In this document: one piece after another, positions 9,482-17,862 of the stretch | Position numbering within the stretch: the first letter of the stretch is position 1 | How the letters are laid out: every line of letters begins with the position of its first letter | NCBI GenBank assembly: GCA_964452045.1 | Contig: CAYVKM010000035.1 | Span: 1-35,077, forward strand | Origin: CAYVKM01 sp964452045 | Lineage (GTDB): Bacteria > Calditrichota > Calditrichia > RBG-13-44-9 | Direction of reading: 5' to 3' | Length of the DNA: 35,077 bases | Translations under genes and position numbers: made by a program | The notes under the pieces: generated by a model | The model's input: only the letters and a program-made list of their open reading frames with translations | Told to the model about the DNA's origin: nothing | Database searches by the model: none

Positions 9482-10093
9482 ATGGTAACGGAAAGAAGAA
9501 AACAACGGATGCATCAGGTTTTGTTGGATCGGCAAAGAGACCTGACAATTGTCTGCGAAAACATCCATGATCCTCATAATGTCAGTGCTATTCTCAGAAC
9601 CTGTGATGCAGTGGGGATCTCCAAAGTACACCTGCTTTATACCAACGAGGCCTTTCCCAAACTTGGCAAAAAATCTTCTGCCTCTGCAAAAAAATGGCTT
9701 GAGTTTCAGCGTCACAGAGACTATGATGAACTCCATGATCTGCTGAAAGCTCAGAAAATGATGATCTATGCGACTCATGTGGATACGTCCTCACAAAAAA
9801 TTTATGAAGTAGACTGGACGAAACCGGCAGCAATCCTTCTGGGAAATGAACACCGCGGTGTATCTCAACAGGCATTGAAAATTGCCGATAAAACCATTTA
9901 TATTCCCATGCATGGAATGGTGCAAAGTCTAAATGTGTCTGTCGCGGCGGCAGTAATATTATATGAAGCTTATCGCCAGCGTCTACAAAAACAGATGTAT
10001 CCTTATTCTTCCGGTGATAGGTGGGTGAATGAACATTTCTCCGAATGGGTGGGAGAAACCCTAACTCTAAACAAGAATAAAAAGGTGAAGTGA
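9482..10093 (+). CDS. trmH: tRNA (guanosine-2'-O-)-methyltransferase, TrmH/SpoU family
   Basis: A 203-aa SPOUT methyltransferase that probably 2'-O-methylates G18 in the tRNA D-loop with S-adenosylmethionine. All three SpoU motifs are present. Motif 1 is ENIHDPHNVSAILRTCDAVG at 26-45, with the catalytic Arg at 39. Motif 2 is ILLGNEHRGVS at 118-128. Motif 3 is IPMHGMVQSLNVSVAAAVIL at 141-160, forming the deep trefoil knot that binds the cofactor. The N-terminal ERRKQRMHQVLLDRQRDLT segment is typical of TrmH rather than of the rRNA-modifying paralogue RlmB. No Shine-Dalgarno sequence is obvious. The stop is one base from the start of the next gene, so the two are likely co-transcribed. Confidence 0.88.
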   Translation: MVTERRKQRMHQVLLDRQRDLTIVCENIHDPHNVSAILRTCDAVGISKVHLLYTNEAFPKLGKKSSASAKKWLEFQRHRDYDELHDLLKAQKMMIYATHVDTSSQKIYEVDWTKPAAILLGNEHRGVSQQALKIADKTIYIPMHGMVQSLNVSVAAAVILYEAYRQRLQKQMYPYSSGDRWVNEHFSEWVGETLTLNKNKKVK

Positions 10094-10094
10094 T

Positions 10095-10580
10095 ATGTGG
10101 CAAACCATCGCTTTAATTTTTACCATAATTCTTATGCTGGTTGGTTTAATTGGAACCCTGGCTCCGATGTTACCCGGCATCCCGCTCATTTATGGTGGTT
10201 TTATACTTTACGGATTGGTTTCTGGCTGGAAAGATTACGGTGCAGATGCTATGGTATTCTGGGGAGCGGTTACCGTTTTAATGGTATTTCTGGATTATTA
10301 TGCTGGTGCACTGGGGGCAAAAAAGTATGGCGCTTCAATGGCCGGGATTTGGGGATCAATTATCGGAGGAATCCTTGGAGTTATTTTTTTGGGTTTTGTG
10401 GGGATAATCGTTGGGCCGCTGTTGGGGGCGGTTATCGGTGAGTTGCTTTCCGGAAAATCACAACGGGACGCCTGGAAATCGGGATGGGGCACGCTCATCG
10501 GATTTCTGGCCGGCAGCCTGTTTAAACTGATTGTCGGTTTTATCATGGTGGGTACATTTCTCTGGTGGTTGATTTTCTGA
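10095..10580 (+). CDS. DUF456 family membrane protein
   Basis: A 161-aa inner-membrane protein with about four to five hydrophobic helices and several Gly-rich segments (GIWGSIIGGILGVIFLGFVGIIVGPLLGAVIGELL near 84-118). The N-terminal LVGLIGTLAPMLPGIPLIYGG and the central LDYYAGALGAKKYGAS are hallmarks of DUF456. The family's function is unknown. It begins one base after the trmH stop, with a ribosome-binding sequence (AAGGTGAAG) inside the end of trmH. A bidirectional terminator follows. Confidence 0.88.
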   Translation: MWQTIALIFTIILMLVGLIGTLAPMLPGIPLIYGGFILYGLVSGWKDYGADAMVFWGAVTVLMVFLDYYAGALGAKKYGASMAGIWGSIIGGILGVIFLGFVGIIVGPLLGAVIGELLSGKSQRDAWKSGWGTLIGFLAGSLFKLIVGFIMVGTFLWWLIF

Positions 10581-10606
10581 AGAATAATACAATCTTAAAT
10601 AGAACA

Positions 10607-10646
10607 AAAAATCTCCAGAACCTTTCGGTTGAGGAGATTTTTTTAA
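10607..10646. terminator. Bidirectional terminator between DUF456 gene and rex
   Basis: A stem AAAAAATCTCC (10607-10617) pairs with GGAGATTTTTT (10634-10644) around a loop that contains its own short ACC/GGT stem. The A-rich left arm and T-rich right arm would let it work for both convergent genes. Confidence 0.8.
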
Positions 10647-10668
10647 TTTTGAGAAGTTTGGACAAAAG

Positions 10669-11292
10669 TTATTTCTTATTGGATAAGAAATAAGAAAGGG
10701 CTTCCATTTCCACAGCCATATTTTCGTACTTAACCAGAACATCATTCGGTACTTTTAAACTTCTGGGGGCAAAATTCAAAATGGCCTTCACGCCGGCATC
10801 AACCAGTTTATCGGCCACCGATTGTGCGCTGTCTGCAGGTACGGCAATAATAGCGACATCAATTTGATCTTTCTGAATCAATTCTTTAACCTTACTGAAA
10901 TCTTCGATAGTTAAACCATGTACTTTTTGCCCGATTTTATCTGCCGATTTATCCATAATCAAACGGATGACAAAACCCTGTTTTTTAAATTCAGCATAGT
11001 CGGTAAGTGCGCGACCGATGTTTCCGGCGCCAACAATGGCCACATTCCAGGTTCTGTATAATCCGAGAATATTTTCAATCTGTTTTTTTAAGGCTTTGGT
11101 ATTATAACCAAATCCCCTCTTGCCAAAAGTACCAAAAAAAGAGAGATCTTTTCTCACCTGGGCCGAGGTAATTCCATCCATTTCGGCGAGCGTATCAGAT
11201 GATACGGTTTCCACCCGTTTATCAATTAATTGTTCTAAGGAGCGAAAATATTTAGACATCCGCCGTATCGTCGAGTCTGATATTTTTTTCAT
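10669..11292 (-). CDS. rex: Redox-sensing transcriptional repressor Rex
   Basis: A 207-aa Rex protein. It represses respiratory and fermentative genes and leaves DNA when NADH rises relative to NAD+. The N-terminal winged helix spans about 1-75, with AQVRKDLSFFGTFGKRGFGYN at 44-64 as the recognition helix and wing. A Rossmann domain with GAGNIG at 88-93 binds NAD(H), and a C-terminal helix (YENMAVEMEALSYFL) swaps between subunits. I chose the ATG at 11292 because GGAGG lies just upstream; a longer frame to 11385 adds 31 residues foreign to the family. A possible Rex operator lies about 80 bp upstream. Given the respiratory region in this window, Rex is a plausible wider regulator, but no strong sites were found there. 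Confidence 0.93.
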   Translation of the reverse strand: MKKISDSTIRRMSKYFRSLEQLIDKRVETVSSDTLAEMDGITSAQVRKDLSFFGTFGKRGFGYNTKALKKQIENILGLYRTWNVAIVGAGNIGRALTDYAEFKKQGFVIRLIMDKSADKIGQKVHGLTIEDFSKVKELIQKDQIDVAIIAVPADSAQSVADKLVDAGVKAILNFAPRSLKVPNDVLVKYENMAVEMEALSYFLSNKK

Positions 11293-11369
11293 GTTTCCTC
11301 CACTGATAGTTAAGAAATTCTCAAAAATATAATACACGTTTGATATAAAATCCAGAAATTTTCTGTTCA

Positions 11370-11387
11370 TTGACAAAAAATTCACAG
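11370..11387 (-). promoter_or_regulatory. Candidate Rex operator upstream of rex
   Basis: On the minus strand this reads CTGTGAATTTTTTGTCAA. It matches an idealised Rex palindrome (TTGTGAA, AT-rich spacer, TTCACAA) at about 15 of 18 positions; the left half is nearly perfect and the right half is degenerate. Its place about 80 bp upstream of the rex start fits autoregulation. Found by eye. Confidence 0.35.
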
Positions 11388-11722
11388 ATCATATCATGAT
11401 AGCGGTTAGATCAATAAACATTTAGAAACCTTATTCTTATATGGTCGGGAGAAATTGTGATGAAGTTGTTCATGAAAAGGATAATATAGAAGAGCTTAAA
11501 ATAAAGGGCTTGTATCACACCCGATTAAATGGGGGGAAATCGGACAATGATGTGCCACAAAGATACACGATGTTGATTTGTCAGTACCGTTAAATAATTA
11601 TACCGATTGTAGCACGAGGACCAGATGGACAGAAAGCGAAAATAGGGGGCTCGAGATAAGTGTAAGTATAAAAATATTAGGTTTAATTATGTGCGGAACA
11701 AAATGCATAAAAAATTAAACGG

Positions 11723-11848
11723 GGAGGCGTGGCAAAGAGTATCCAATGAAGGGTCTTTACTATTTGCCCAATTGCCCCCAGCAAGGCATGAAAAGGGTCG
11801 TGAATTACGAGTATCCTATATTCAAGATCATGGCTGAGGCACGCCTCC
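11723..11848. repeat. Long-range inverted repeat in the rex-gyrA gap
   Basis: GGAGGCGTG (11723-11731) is complementary to CACGCCTCC (11840-11848), enclosing 108 bp. The right arm also contains a local GAGGC/GCCTC hairpin. The arms are more GC-rich than the surroundings. Confidence 0.4.
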
Positions 11849-12015
11849 TGTTCATTAGGTAAGAACTGAGCTTACCCATTTTTAACCTCCTTTCTTTAAA
11901 AGGTTGTTAATTAAGCAGGAGTTAGCCTCCCCGGTTTGTAAATTGTAATGTCCATATTTACCTTTGTTTTTTCCGTGCCGCTGGTACGCTATAACATATT
12001 ATCATTAAACTGGAT

Positions 12016-12044
12016 TATAAAGAGGGAGATAAAGTCTCCCTTTA
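12016..12044 (-). terminator. Terminator after gyrA
   Basis: Stem GGGAGA (12024-12029) with TCTCCC (12035-12040), extended on both sides by A/T pairs, lies directly downstream of the gyrA stop codon on the minus strand. The T-rich tail is short, so strength is uncertain. Confidence 0.55.
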
Positions 12045-14480
12045 TTATTCGTCTTCGCCATTTGAGACGATCCTGGCTACATCACTTACCTTGTCCCCGG
12101 AATCCAACCGGATTAAATGGACACCGGAAGTATTGCGACCGGTAGCCCGGATATTCCCCACATGAATTCTTAACAAGACACCCTTGGATGAGATCAGCAT
12201 CAGGTCGTCGTCATCGACAACTTCTTTGATGGAAAGGAGCCGTCCGGTTTTTTCGGATACCTTGAAATTTTTAATTCCTTTTCCGGCGCGATGAGTAAGT
12301 CTGTATTCCTTAATCCAGGTTCTTTTGCCAAATCCCTTTTCACTGACCGAGAGCAGTGTGCCTTCCCGTTTAACAATTACCATTCCAATTACATGATCAT
12401 TTTTAACTAAACGAACGCCGCGAACGCCGGCAGCTACACGACCCATATCCCGAACTTCGGATTCATTAAACCGGATGGCCATTCCCATTGTGGTTGCCAG
12501 AATCACATCACTGGAGCCATCGGTTAATTTAACTTCTATCAGTTCGTCCCCGGGATTGATCCTAATAGCATTAATACCATCCCGGCGCGGATTCCCATAG
12601 GCAGAAAGTACTGTCTTTTTGATCATTCCCTTGCGGGTAGCCATCATCAAAAAGGCATCTTCTATAAACTCCCGCACGGTTACGAATGCGGTGATGTTTT
12701 CCTGTTTGCCAATCTGGATCATGTTGATGATCGCACGTCCTTTACCGGCTTTTCCCACCTGCGGCAACTCATGAACCTTCAACCAGTAACACCGGCCAAG
12801 GTTGGTGAAGAATACAATATAGTGGTGGGTAGAAGCAATAAAGAGATGCTCGATAAAGTCCTCACCTTTGGCAATAGCGCCGGTGCTTCCCCTGGTATTT
12901 CGGTGTTGACGGCGGTACCCGCTTACCGGGAATCTTTTGATATAGCCATCACGCGAAATGGTGATAACCATATCTTCTTCGGCGATCATATCCTCTATGG
13001 AGAACTCTTCAAAATTCTGAATTATTTCCGTCCGGCGATTATCACCATAGGTTTCTTTAAGTTCAAGAAGTTCATCCTTAATGATCTGTAATTGCAGGTT
13101 TATGTTTTCCAGAATGGCTTTTAACCGTTCGATAGTCTTAATGACATCCCGGTATTCTTCTTCAATTTTTTGTCTTTCCAGACCGGTTAACCGTTGCAGT
13201 CTCATATCTAAAATAGCCTTGGCCTGGATTTCGGAGAGGCCAAACTTTTTCATCAAGTTGTTTCTTGCGGATTCCGCATCGGCCGATTTTTTGATAGTGG
13301 CGATAATTTCGTCAATATTATCCAGGGCAATTTTCAGACCTTCCAGAATGTGAGCCCGTTTTTCTGCTTCCGCCAATTCATAGCGGGTTCTCCGTAAGAT
13401 GACTTCATGACGATGGTCAATGAAATACTGAATCATCTGCCGCAGGGAGAGTACTCTGGGAACACCATCTACCAGTGACAGATTGATAATTCCAAAGGTT
13501 ACCTGAAGCTGGGTATGTTTATACATTTGATTCAATACGATTTCCGGTTGTGCATCGCGTTTCAATTCAATAACTACCCGGATACCGTCCCGGTCTGATT
13601 CGTCACGAATATCGGAGATGCCATCTATCTTTTTTGTGCGAACCAGTTCAGCTGTCTTTTCAATCAGAGAGGCTTTATTTACTTGGTATGGCATTTCATT
13701 GATAATTATACTTTCCTTGTTATTTCTGCCATGTTCTACAGTTGTTTTTCCCCGGACAATTATCTTTCCCCTCCCGGTGGTATAAGCTTCCCGGATTCCG
13801 GCCGCGCCAAATATGATTCCTGCTGTGGGGAAATCCGGACCTTTAATATACTGCATTAACTCTTCAACGGAGATATCTGGATTGTTGATGGTAGCGGTAA
13901 TGGCATCCACGACTTCTCTTAAATTATGGGGAGGAATATTAGTGGCCATACCTACGGCGATGCCGGATCCTCCATTACAGAGCAAGTTGGGGAAAACCGA
14001 AGGCATCACTACCGGTTCCTGTAATGTCTCATCAAAATTGGGACGCCAATCGATGGTATCTTTGTTGATGTCTCTTAAAATTTCCCCGGCAATCCGGGCC
14101 ATTCTCACTTCGGTATATCGCATCGCTGCAGGTGAATCGCCGTCGATGGATCCAAAATTACCCTGCCCGTCAATTAAAGGATAACGCAGGGAGAAATCCT
14201 GCACCATCCGGACAATGGTATCATAAACAGCAGTATCTCCATGGGGATGATATTTACCCAGCACCTCTCCTACAATTCGGGCACTTTTCTTGTACGGACG
14301 ATTATATTGCATCCCTAATTCATTCATGCCGTGCAAAACACGCCGGTGAACCGGTTTTAATCCGTCTCTCACATCCGGAAGTGCCCTGGAAACAATCACT
14401 GACATGGAATAATCCATGTAGGATTCTTTCATCTCATCTTCTATGTTGGTTGGCAGTATTCTTTGCCTTTGTAAATCCAT
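12045..14480 (-). CDS. gyrA: DNA gyrase subunit A
   Basis: An 811-aa DNA breakage-reunion subunit of gyrase, which introduces negative supercoils using ATP hydrolysed by GyrB. The winged-helix catalytic region carries the active-site Tyr122 in AAMRYTE, at the same position as in E. coli. The quinolone-contact region reads HPHGDTAVYD, with Thr83 and Asp87. A coiled-coil arm and QRLTGLERQKIEEEY follow. Six C-terminal beta-pinwheel blades span about 495-805. The GyrA box, normally QRRGGKG, appears as QHRNTRG, so both central glycines are replaced. The gene lies 54 bp after gyrB in the minus-strand replication operon and ends at a terminator. The acidic tail (SNGEDE) is short. Confidence 0.95.
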   Translation of the reverse strand: MDLQRQRILPTNIEDEMKESYMDYSMSVIVSRALPDVRDGLKPVHRRVLHGMNELGMQYNRPYKKSARIVGEVLGKYHPHGDTAVYDTIVRMVQDFSLRYPLIDGQGNFGSIDGDSPAAMRYTEVRMARIAGEILRDINKDTIDWRPNFDETLQEPVVMPSVFPNLLCNGGSGIAVGMATNIPPHNLREVVDAITATINNPDISVEELMQYIKGPDFPTAGIIFGAAGIREAYTTGRGKIIVRGKTTVEHGRNNKESIIINEMPYQVNKASLIEKTAELVRTKKIDGISDIRDESDRDGIRVVIELKRDAQPEIVLNQMYKHTQLQVTFGIINLSLVDGVPRVLSLRQMIQYFIDHRHEVILRRTRYELAEAEKRAHILEGLKIALDNIDEIIATIKKSADAESARNNLMKKFGLSEIQAKAILDMRLQRLTGLERQKIEEEYRDVIKTIERLKAILENINLQLQIIKDELLELKETYGDNRRTEIIQNFEEFSIEDMIAEEDMVITISRDGYIKRFPVSGYRRQHRNTRGSTGAIAKGEDFIEHLFIASTHHYIVFFTNLGRCYWLKVHELPQVGKAGKGRAIINMIQIGKQENITAFVTVREFIEDAFLMMATRKGMIKKTVLSAYGNPRRDGINAIRINPGDELIEVKLTDGSSDVILATTMGMAIRFNESEVRDMGRVAAGVRGVRLVKNDHVIGMVIVKREGTLLSVSEKGFGKRTWIKEYRLTHRAGKGIKNFKVSEKTGRLLSIKEVVDDDDLMLISSKGVLLRIHVGNIRATGRNTSGVHLIRLDSGDKVSDVARIVSNGEDE

Positions 14481-14534
14481 ATTATCTTCTCACTTTTCAT
14501 TCATTTTTCAAAATCAATTAGCATCACTAAAATT

Positions 14535-16454
14535 TTATATATCAAGGTTTCGCACATAGCGGGCATTTTTCTCAATGAAATTTCTACGCGGTTCCACCTG
14601 GTCTCCCATAAGGGTGCTGAAAATATGATCTGCCTGTGCGGCGTTTTCCAGTGTTACCTGCAGCAAGGTTCTCTTTTCCGGATTCATGGTAGTTTCCCAC
14701 AACTGTTCTGGATTCATTTCTCCCAATCCTTTATACCGTTGAATATTTATTTTACTTTCGTTGCCATTCTTACTGAATCGTTTGACCAGATTGTCTTTCT
14801 CGTCATCATCGTAAGCATATAGTTCTTCCTTACCCGCCTTAATTTTAAATAAAGGTGGTTGGGCAATATAAACATGTCCCAGTTCAATTAATTTGCGCAT
14901 ATAGCGGAAGAAGAAGGTTAATAACAATGTTCGAATATGTGATCCATCAACGTCTGCATCGGTCATGATGATTATTTTATGGTAGCGTAATCTTTCATAT
15001 TCAAAATCTTCATCACCCATACCCGCACCCATAGCGGTAATGATTGTTTTAATTTCGTCGTTGGCCAGTATCTTGTGCAACCGGGCTTTTTCTACATTCA
15101 GAATTTTTCCTTTTAATGGGAGAATGGCCTGAAATCTCCGGTCCCGGCCCTGCTTGGCAGATCCACCGGCAGAGTCACCCTCTACCAGATAGATCTCACA
15201 TTGCTCCGGATCGCTAATGCTGCAATCGGCGAGTTTACCCGGCAGTTGATTTCCTTCCAGGGCGCTTTTACGCCGGGTTAAATCCCGTGCGCGTCTGGCT
15301 GCTTCCCGGGATTGGGCAGCAGAAACATTTTTATCGATAATTTTCCGGCCAACTGATGGATTTTGTTCCAGGAATTCAGCCAGGCTTTCATTAAAAATGG
15401 ATTCGACAACGCCGCGGACTTCACTGTTCCCGAGTTTCGTCTTGGTTTGCCCCTCAAACTGTGGCTCGCCCACCTTTACGCTGATTACGCTGGTAAGGCC
15501 TTCTCTTACGTCATCACCCTGGAGCTGGATATTTTTAAGCAGATTGTTTTTATTTCCATAATAGTTCAAAGTCCGGGTCAAAGCAGATTTAAATCCGTGG
15601 AGATGGGTTCCTCCTTCAATGGTATTCACATTATTACAATAGGTGAAAATATTGTCGCTGTAGGAGTCGTTATACTCCAGGGCAATTTCTACTTCTACCC
15701 CTTCTCTCTCACCACTGATATAAATTGGTTTGTGAAGTCCGGTTCTGGTCTGGTCGATGTATTTTATAAACTCAATCAGGCCACCCTTATAATAAAATTC
15801 CTCCAGGTTTCCATCACGCATATCCTTCAGGGTTATCCGCAGGCCCCTGTTTAAAAAGGCCAATTCACGCAGACGGTTGGCCAGCGTCTCAAAATTGTAG
15901 GTTACCTTGGTGAAGATGCCTGTATCGGCCATAAAAGTTGTTTTGGTACCTGTATTCTTGGTAGCCCGGAGCTTCTTGACCGGGGCAGTTGGCAATCCCT
16001 TCTGATATTTCTGAAAGTAGATCTGTCCTTCCCGGTAAACCTCAACCTCGCACCATTCGGATAGGGCATTTACCACCGAAGCGCCGACGCCATGAAGACC
16101 ACCGGATACCTTATAAGTGGAATGGTCAAATTTACCACCGGCATGGAGAACGGTCATGATAACTTCCAGGGCGGATTTTTTCATCTCTTTGTGTTTATCC
16201 ACCGGTATACCGCGCCCGTTGTCTATTACGGTAATACTTTCATCCTTGTTGATCAGTACCTGAATTTTAGTGCAAAATCCGGCCATTGCTTCGTCGATAC
16301 TATTGTCTACAATCTCGTAGACCAGATGATGCAAACCGTGGGCGGTGGTATCTCCAATGTACATTGCCGGCCTTCGGCGGACAGCTTCGAGACCTTTTAA
16401 AACCTGTATATTTGCCGCAGAGTATGTTTGTTGTTCTTTGTTGTTTTGATTCAT
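14535..16454 (-). CDS. gyrB: DNA gyrase subunit B
   Basis: A 639-aa ATPase subunit of gyrase, of the short type without the E. coli insertion. The GHKL ATPase domain starts with VLKGLEAVRRRPAMYIGDT and YEIVDNSIDEAMAGF (E47, N51), followed by DNGRGIPVD and GGLHGVGASVVNALS. The transducer follows, then the TOPRIM domain with EIYLVEGDSAGGSAKQGRDR and TDADVDGSHIRTLLLTFFFR for Mg2+. The C-terminus has QRYKGLGEMNPEQLW and ends in ...VRNLDI, as in canonical GyrB rather than ParE. The start has AAGGA upstream. It follows the DUF721 gene by 11 bp in the operon. Confidence 0.96.
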   Translation of the reverse strand: MNQNNKEQQTYSAANIQVLKGLEAVRRRPAMYIGDTTAHGLHHLVYEIVDNSIDEAMAGFCTKIQVLINKDESITVIDNGRGIPVDKHKEMKKSALEVIMTVLHAGGKFDHSTYKVSGGLHGVGASVVNALSEWCEVEVYREGQIYFQKYQKGLPTAPVKKLRATKNTGTKTTFMADTGIFTKVTYNFETLANRLRELAFLNRGLRITLKDMRDGNLEEFYYKGGLIEFIKYIDQTRTGLHKPIYISGEREGVEVEIALEYNDSYSDNIFTYCNNVNTIEGGTHLHGFKSALTRTLNYYGNKNNLLKNIQLQGDDVREGLTSVISVKVGEPQFEGQTKTKLGNSEVRGVVESIFNESLAEFLEQNPSVGRKIIDKNVSAAQSREAARRARDLTRRKSALEGNQLPGKLADCSISDPEQCEIYLVEGDSAGGSAKQGRDRRFQAILPLKGKILNVEKARLHKILANDEIKTIITAMGAGMGDEDFEYERLRYHKIIIMTDADVDGSHIRTLLLTFFFRYMRKLIELGHVYIAQPPLFKIKAGKEELYAYDDDEKDNLVKRFSKNGNESKINIQRYKGLGEMNPEQLWETTMNPEKRTLLQVTLENAAQADHIFSTLMGDQVEPRRNFIEKNARYVRNLDI

Positions 16455-16465
16455 ATTAAAATCCT

Positions 16466-16750
16466 TCAGTAAAATTTGATGTCAGTTACGATCTTTTTCC
16501 CAATTTTATGATTCAATTTTTCGATGATCTCATTTTTGAAGTATTGAAGTTCATTTCTCCATGTGGTATCATTTACTTTTACAAATAGAGTTCCTTTACT
16601 CATTTTGAAGGGTTCGGTGCGTTCCGATATTTCATTTCCAACCACAGTATCCCAGTAAACAATCGCAAAATTTTCTTCTACTTTCGCTTTTATTCCCAGA
16701 TTCTGTAAGAATTGGAAAATTAACTGGTTTAATGGTTTTGCTTCCTTCAT
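16466..16750 (-). CDS. DUF721 (DciA-like) protein
   Basis: A 94-aa protein of the DUF721 family. It shows the usual LNQLIFQFLQNLGIKAKVEENFAIVYWDTVVGNEISERTEP opening, with the conserved W33 and the GTLFVKVNDTTWRNELQYFKNEIIEKLN segment that gives the KH-like fold. DUF721 includes DciA, which helps load the replicative helicase in bacteria without DnaC or DnaI. The gene overlaps recF by ATGA (16747-16750) and precedes gyrB. This dnaN-recF-DUF721-gyrB order is common in FCB and other bacteria and supports a replication role. Whether this protein truly loads helicase cannot be seen here. Confidence 0.85.
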   Translation of the reverse strand: MKEAKPLNQLIFQFLQNLGIKAKVEENFAIVYWDTVVGNEISERTEPFKMSKGTLFVKVNDTTWRNELQYFKNEIIEKLNHKIGKKIVTDIKFY

Positions 16751-17862
16751 ACCTTTTCCCGGATATTTACCGATCCATTAATTATTTCATAAAAAGATGT
16801 TTCCTGCTGCCACGATTCAATTTTGTTGAAGAAATTTGCCGACGTGGTGGTTATGAAAACCTGCCCGATTTGAGAAAGCGTGCCGATCATATTGGCGATC
16901 CGAACCGGATCGAGCTCTCCGAAAATATCATCAAAGAGTAAAATCGGTGCTTCCTGATGTATACTTTTCAGATAATAGAATTCAGCAATTCTCAGAGCAA
17001 TAACAAATGTTTTGTGCTCTCCCTGGGAACCGATAACTCGCAGTGGTTTTCCATTGATCAGAAACAACAAATCGTCCCGGTGCGGACCAACGGTTGTGGT
17101 TTGAGATTGTCTATCTTTTTGCTCGGCCTGTTCCAAAGCTGCATGATAGGCATTGGTTAGCTCGATGGAATTCTTGAGCGGAAAGGAATATTGATAGATG
17201 ATTTTTGTATTATCGCTACCGCCACTCAATGTCCGATAATGACTTTTTACCTGTTGATCCAGTTTGTCTACTGCCGCTTTTCTCATTTCCATAATAATGG
17301 AACCGTTCTTGACCAGAGACTCATTCCAGGCCTTTAATGTACTCTTATCAAAATTCTCTTTTTGTAACAATGCATTTCTTTGTTTTAGCGCCCGCCGGAA
17401 TTCCAGCAGGTGGTGCAAATAAAGTTGGCTGGATTGAGAAAGCATAATGTCAAGAAATTGTCTACGCCGGTATGGACCGGATTGGCTGATTTCCAGATCG
17501 GATGGGGAGAGCAAAACAATTGGGATACTTCCAATATAATCGGAAAATTTTTGTAATTTCTGTCCGTTAAAATTTAACCTTTTTCCATCCACCGGTGAGT
17601 AGGCAATGGCGCTGGAAATCGCTTTTTCCTGGTCGGAGATAAAATTACCCTGAATCCGAAAGAAATCGCTGCCATTCAGAACCAAATTTTGGTCGCTGTT
17701 TGTCCGGAAACTTTTAGTTAAGGACAGATAGTACAGGCTTTCAAGAATGTTTGTTTTACCCTGGCCGTTCCGACCAAATAAGACATTTATTCCTGGATGA
17801 AAATGGATTTCTGTTTCTTTATAGTTTCTAAAGTTAATCAACTTGACTTTTGATAATATCAT
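16747..17862 (-). CDS. recF: DNA replication and repair protein RecF
   Basis: A 371-aa SMC-like ABC-type ATPase. With RecO and RecR it directs RecA loading at single-strand gaps. The Walker A motif GRNGQGKT is at 30-37, after the family opening LSKVKLINFRNY. The pair LLSPSDLEI and GPYRRRQFLD in the middle is typical. Near the C-terminus are the signature region HRDDLLFLINGKPLRVIGSQGEHKT and the Walker B motif ILLFDDIFGELD. The length matches the family. The start ATG directly abuts the dnaN stop (TAA-ATG), and the end overlaps the DUF721 gene by 4 bp, so translation of the three is probably coupled. Confidence 0.96.
   Translation of the reverse strand: MILSKVKLINFRNYKETEIHFHPGINVLFGRNGQGKTNILESLYYLSLTKSFRTNSDQNLVLNGSDFFRIQGNFISDQEKAISSAIAYSPVDGKRLNFNGQKLQKFSDYIGSIPIVLLSPSDLEISQSGPYRRRQFLDIMLSQSSQLYLHHLLEFRRALKQRNALLQKENFDKSTLKAWNESLVKNGSIIMEMRKAAVDKLDQQVKSHYRTLSGGSDNTKIIYQYSFPLKNSIELTNAYHAALEQAEQKDRQSQTTTVGPHRDDLLFLINGKPLRVIGSQGEHKTFVIALRIAEFYYLKSIHQEAPILLFDDIFGELDPVRIANMIGTLSQIGQVFITTTSANFFNKIESWQQETSFYEIINGSVNIREKV

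Larger units (their letters stand above)
11293..12044. other. Gene-poor stretch between rex and gyrA
   Basis: 752 bp with no convincing gene. It holds the rex upstream region, a 50-codon ORF at 11441-11593 (plus strand, no Shine-Dalgarno, no recognisable family), a long-range inverted repeat at 11723-11848, a local AACCT/AGGTT inverted repeat around 11883-11906, and the gyrA terminator. Several G-rich stretches (GGGGGG, GGGGG, CCCCC) set it apart from the other intergenic regions. It could be a decayed gene or insertion, or encode a structured RNA. Confidence 0.4.

Noticed and set aside
9594..10103. 169-aa minus-strand ORF
   Set aside because: It is antisense to trmH, whose SpoU motifs are intact; its composition looks like a shadow frame.
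11281..11385. Longer 238-aa start for Rex
   Set aside because: The extra 31 residues do not resemble the family, and a GGAGG sequence marks the internal ATG at 11292.
11441..11593. 50-codon ORF in the rex-gyrA gap
   Set aside because: It has no Shine-Dalgarno sequence and no recognisable family; noted only as part of the unexplained stretch.
14222..14251. Acquired quinolone-resistance change at GyrA position 83
   Set aside because: Thr at this position is common in naturally occurring GyrA proteins and is not evidence of selection.
15363..15854. 163-aa plus-strand ORF
   Set aside because: It is antisense to gyrB and has no recognisable domain.
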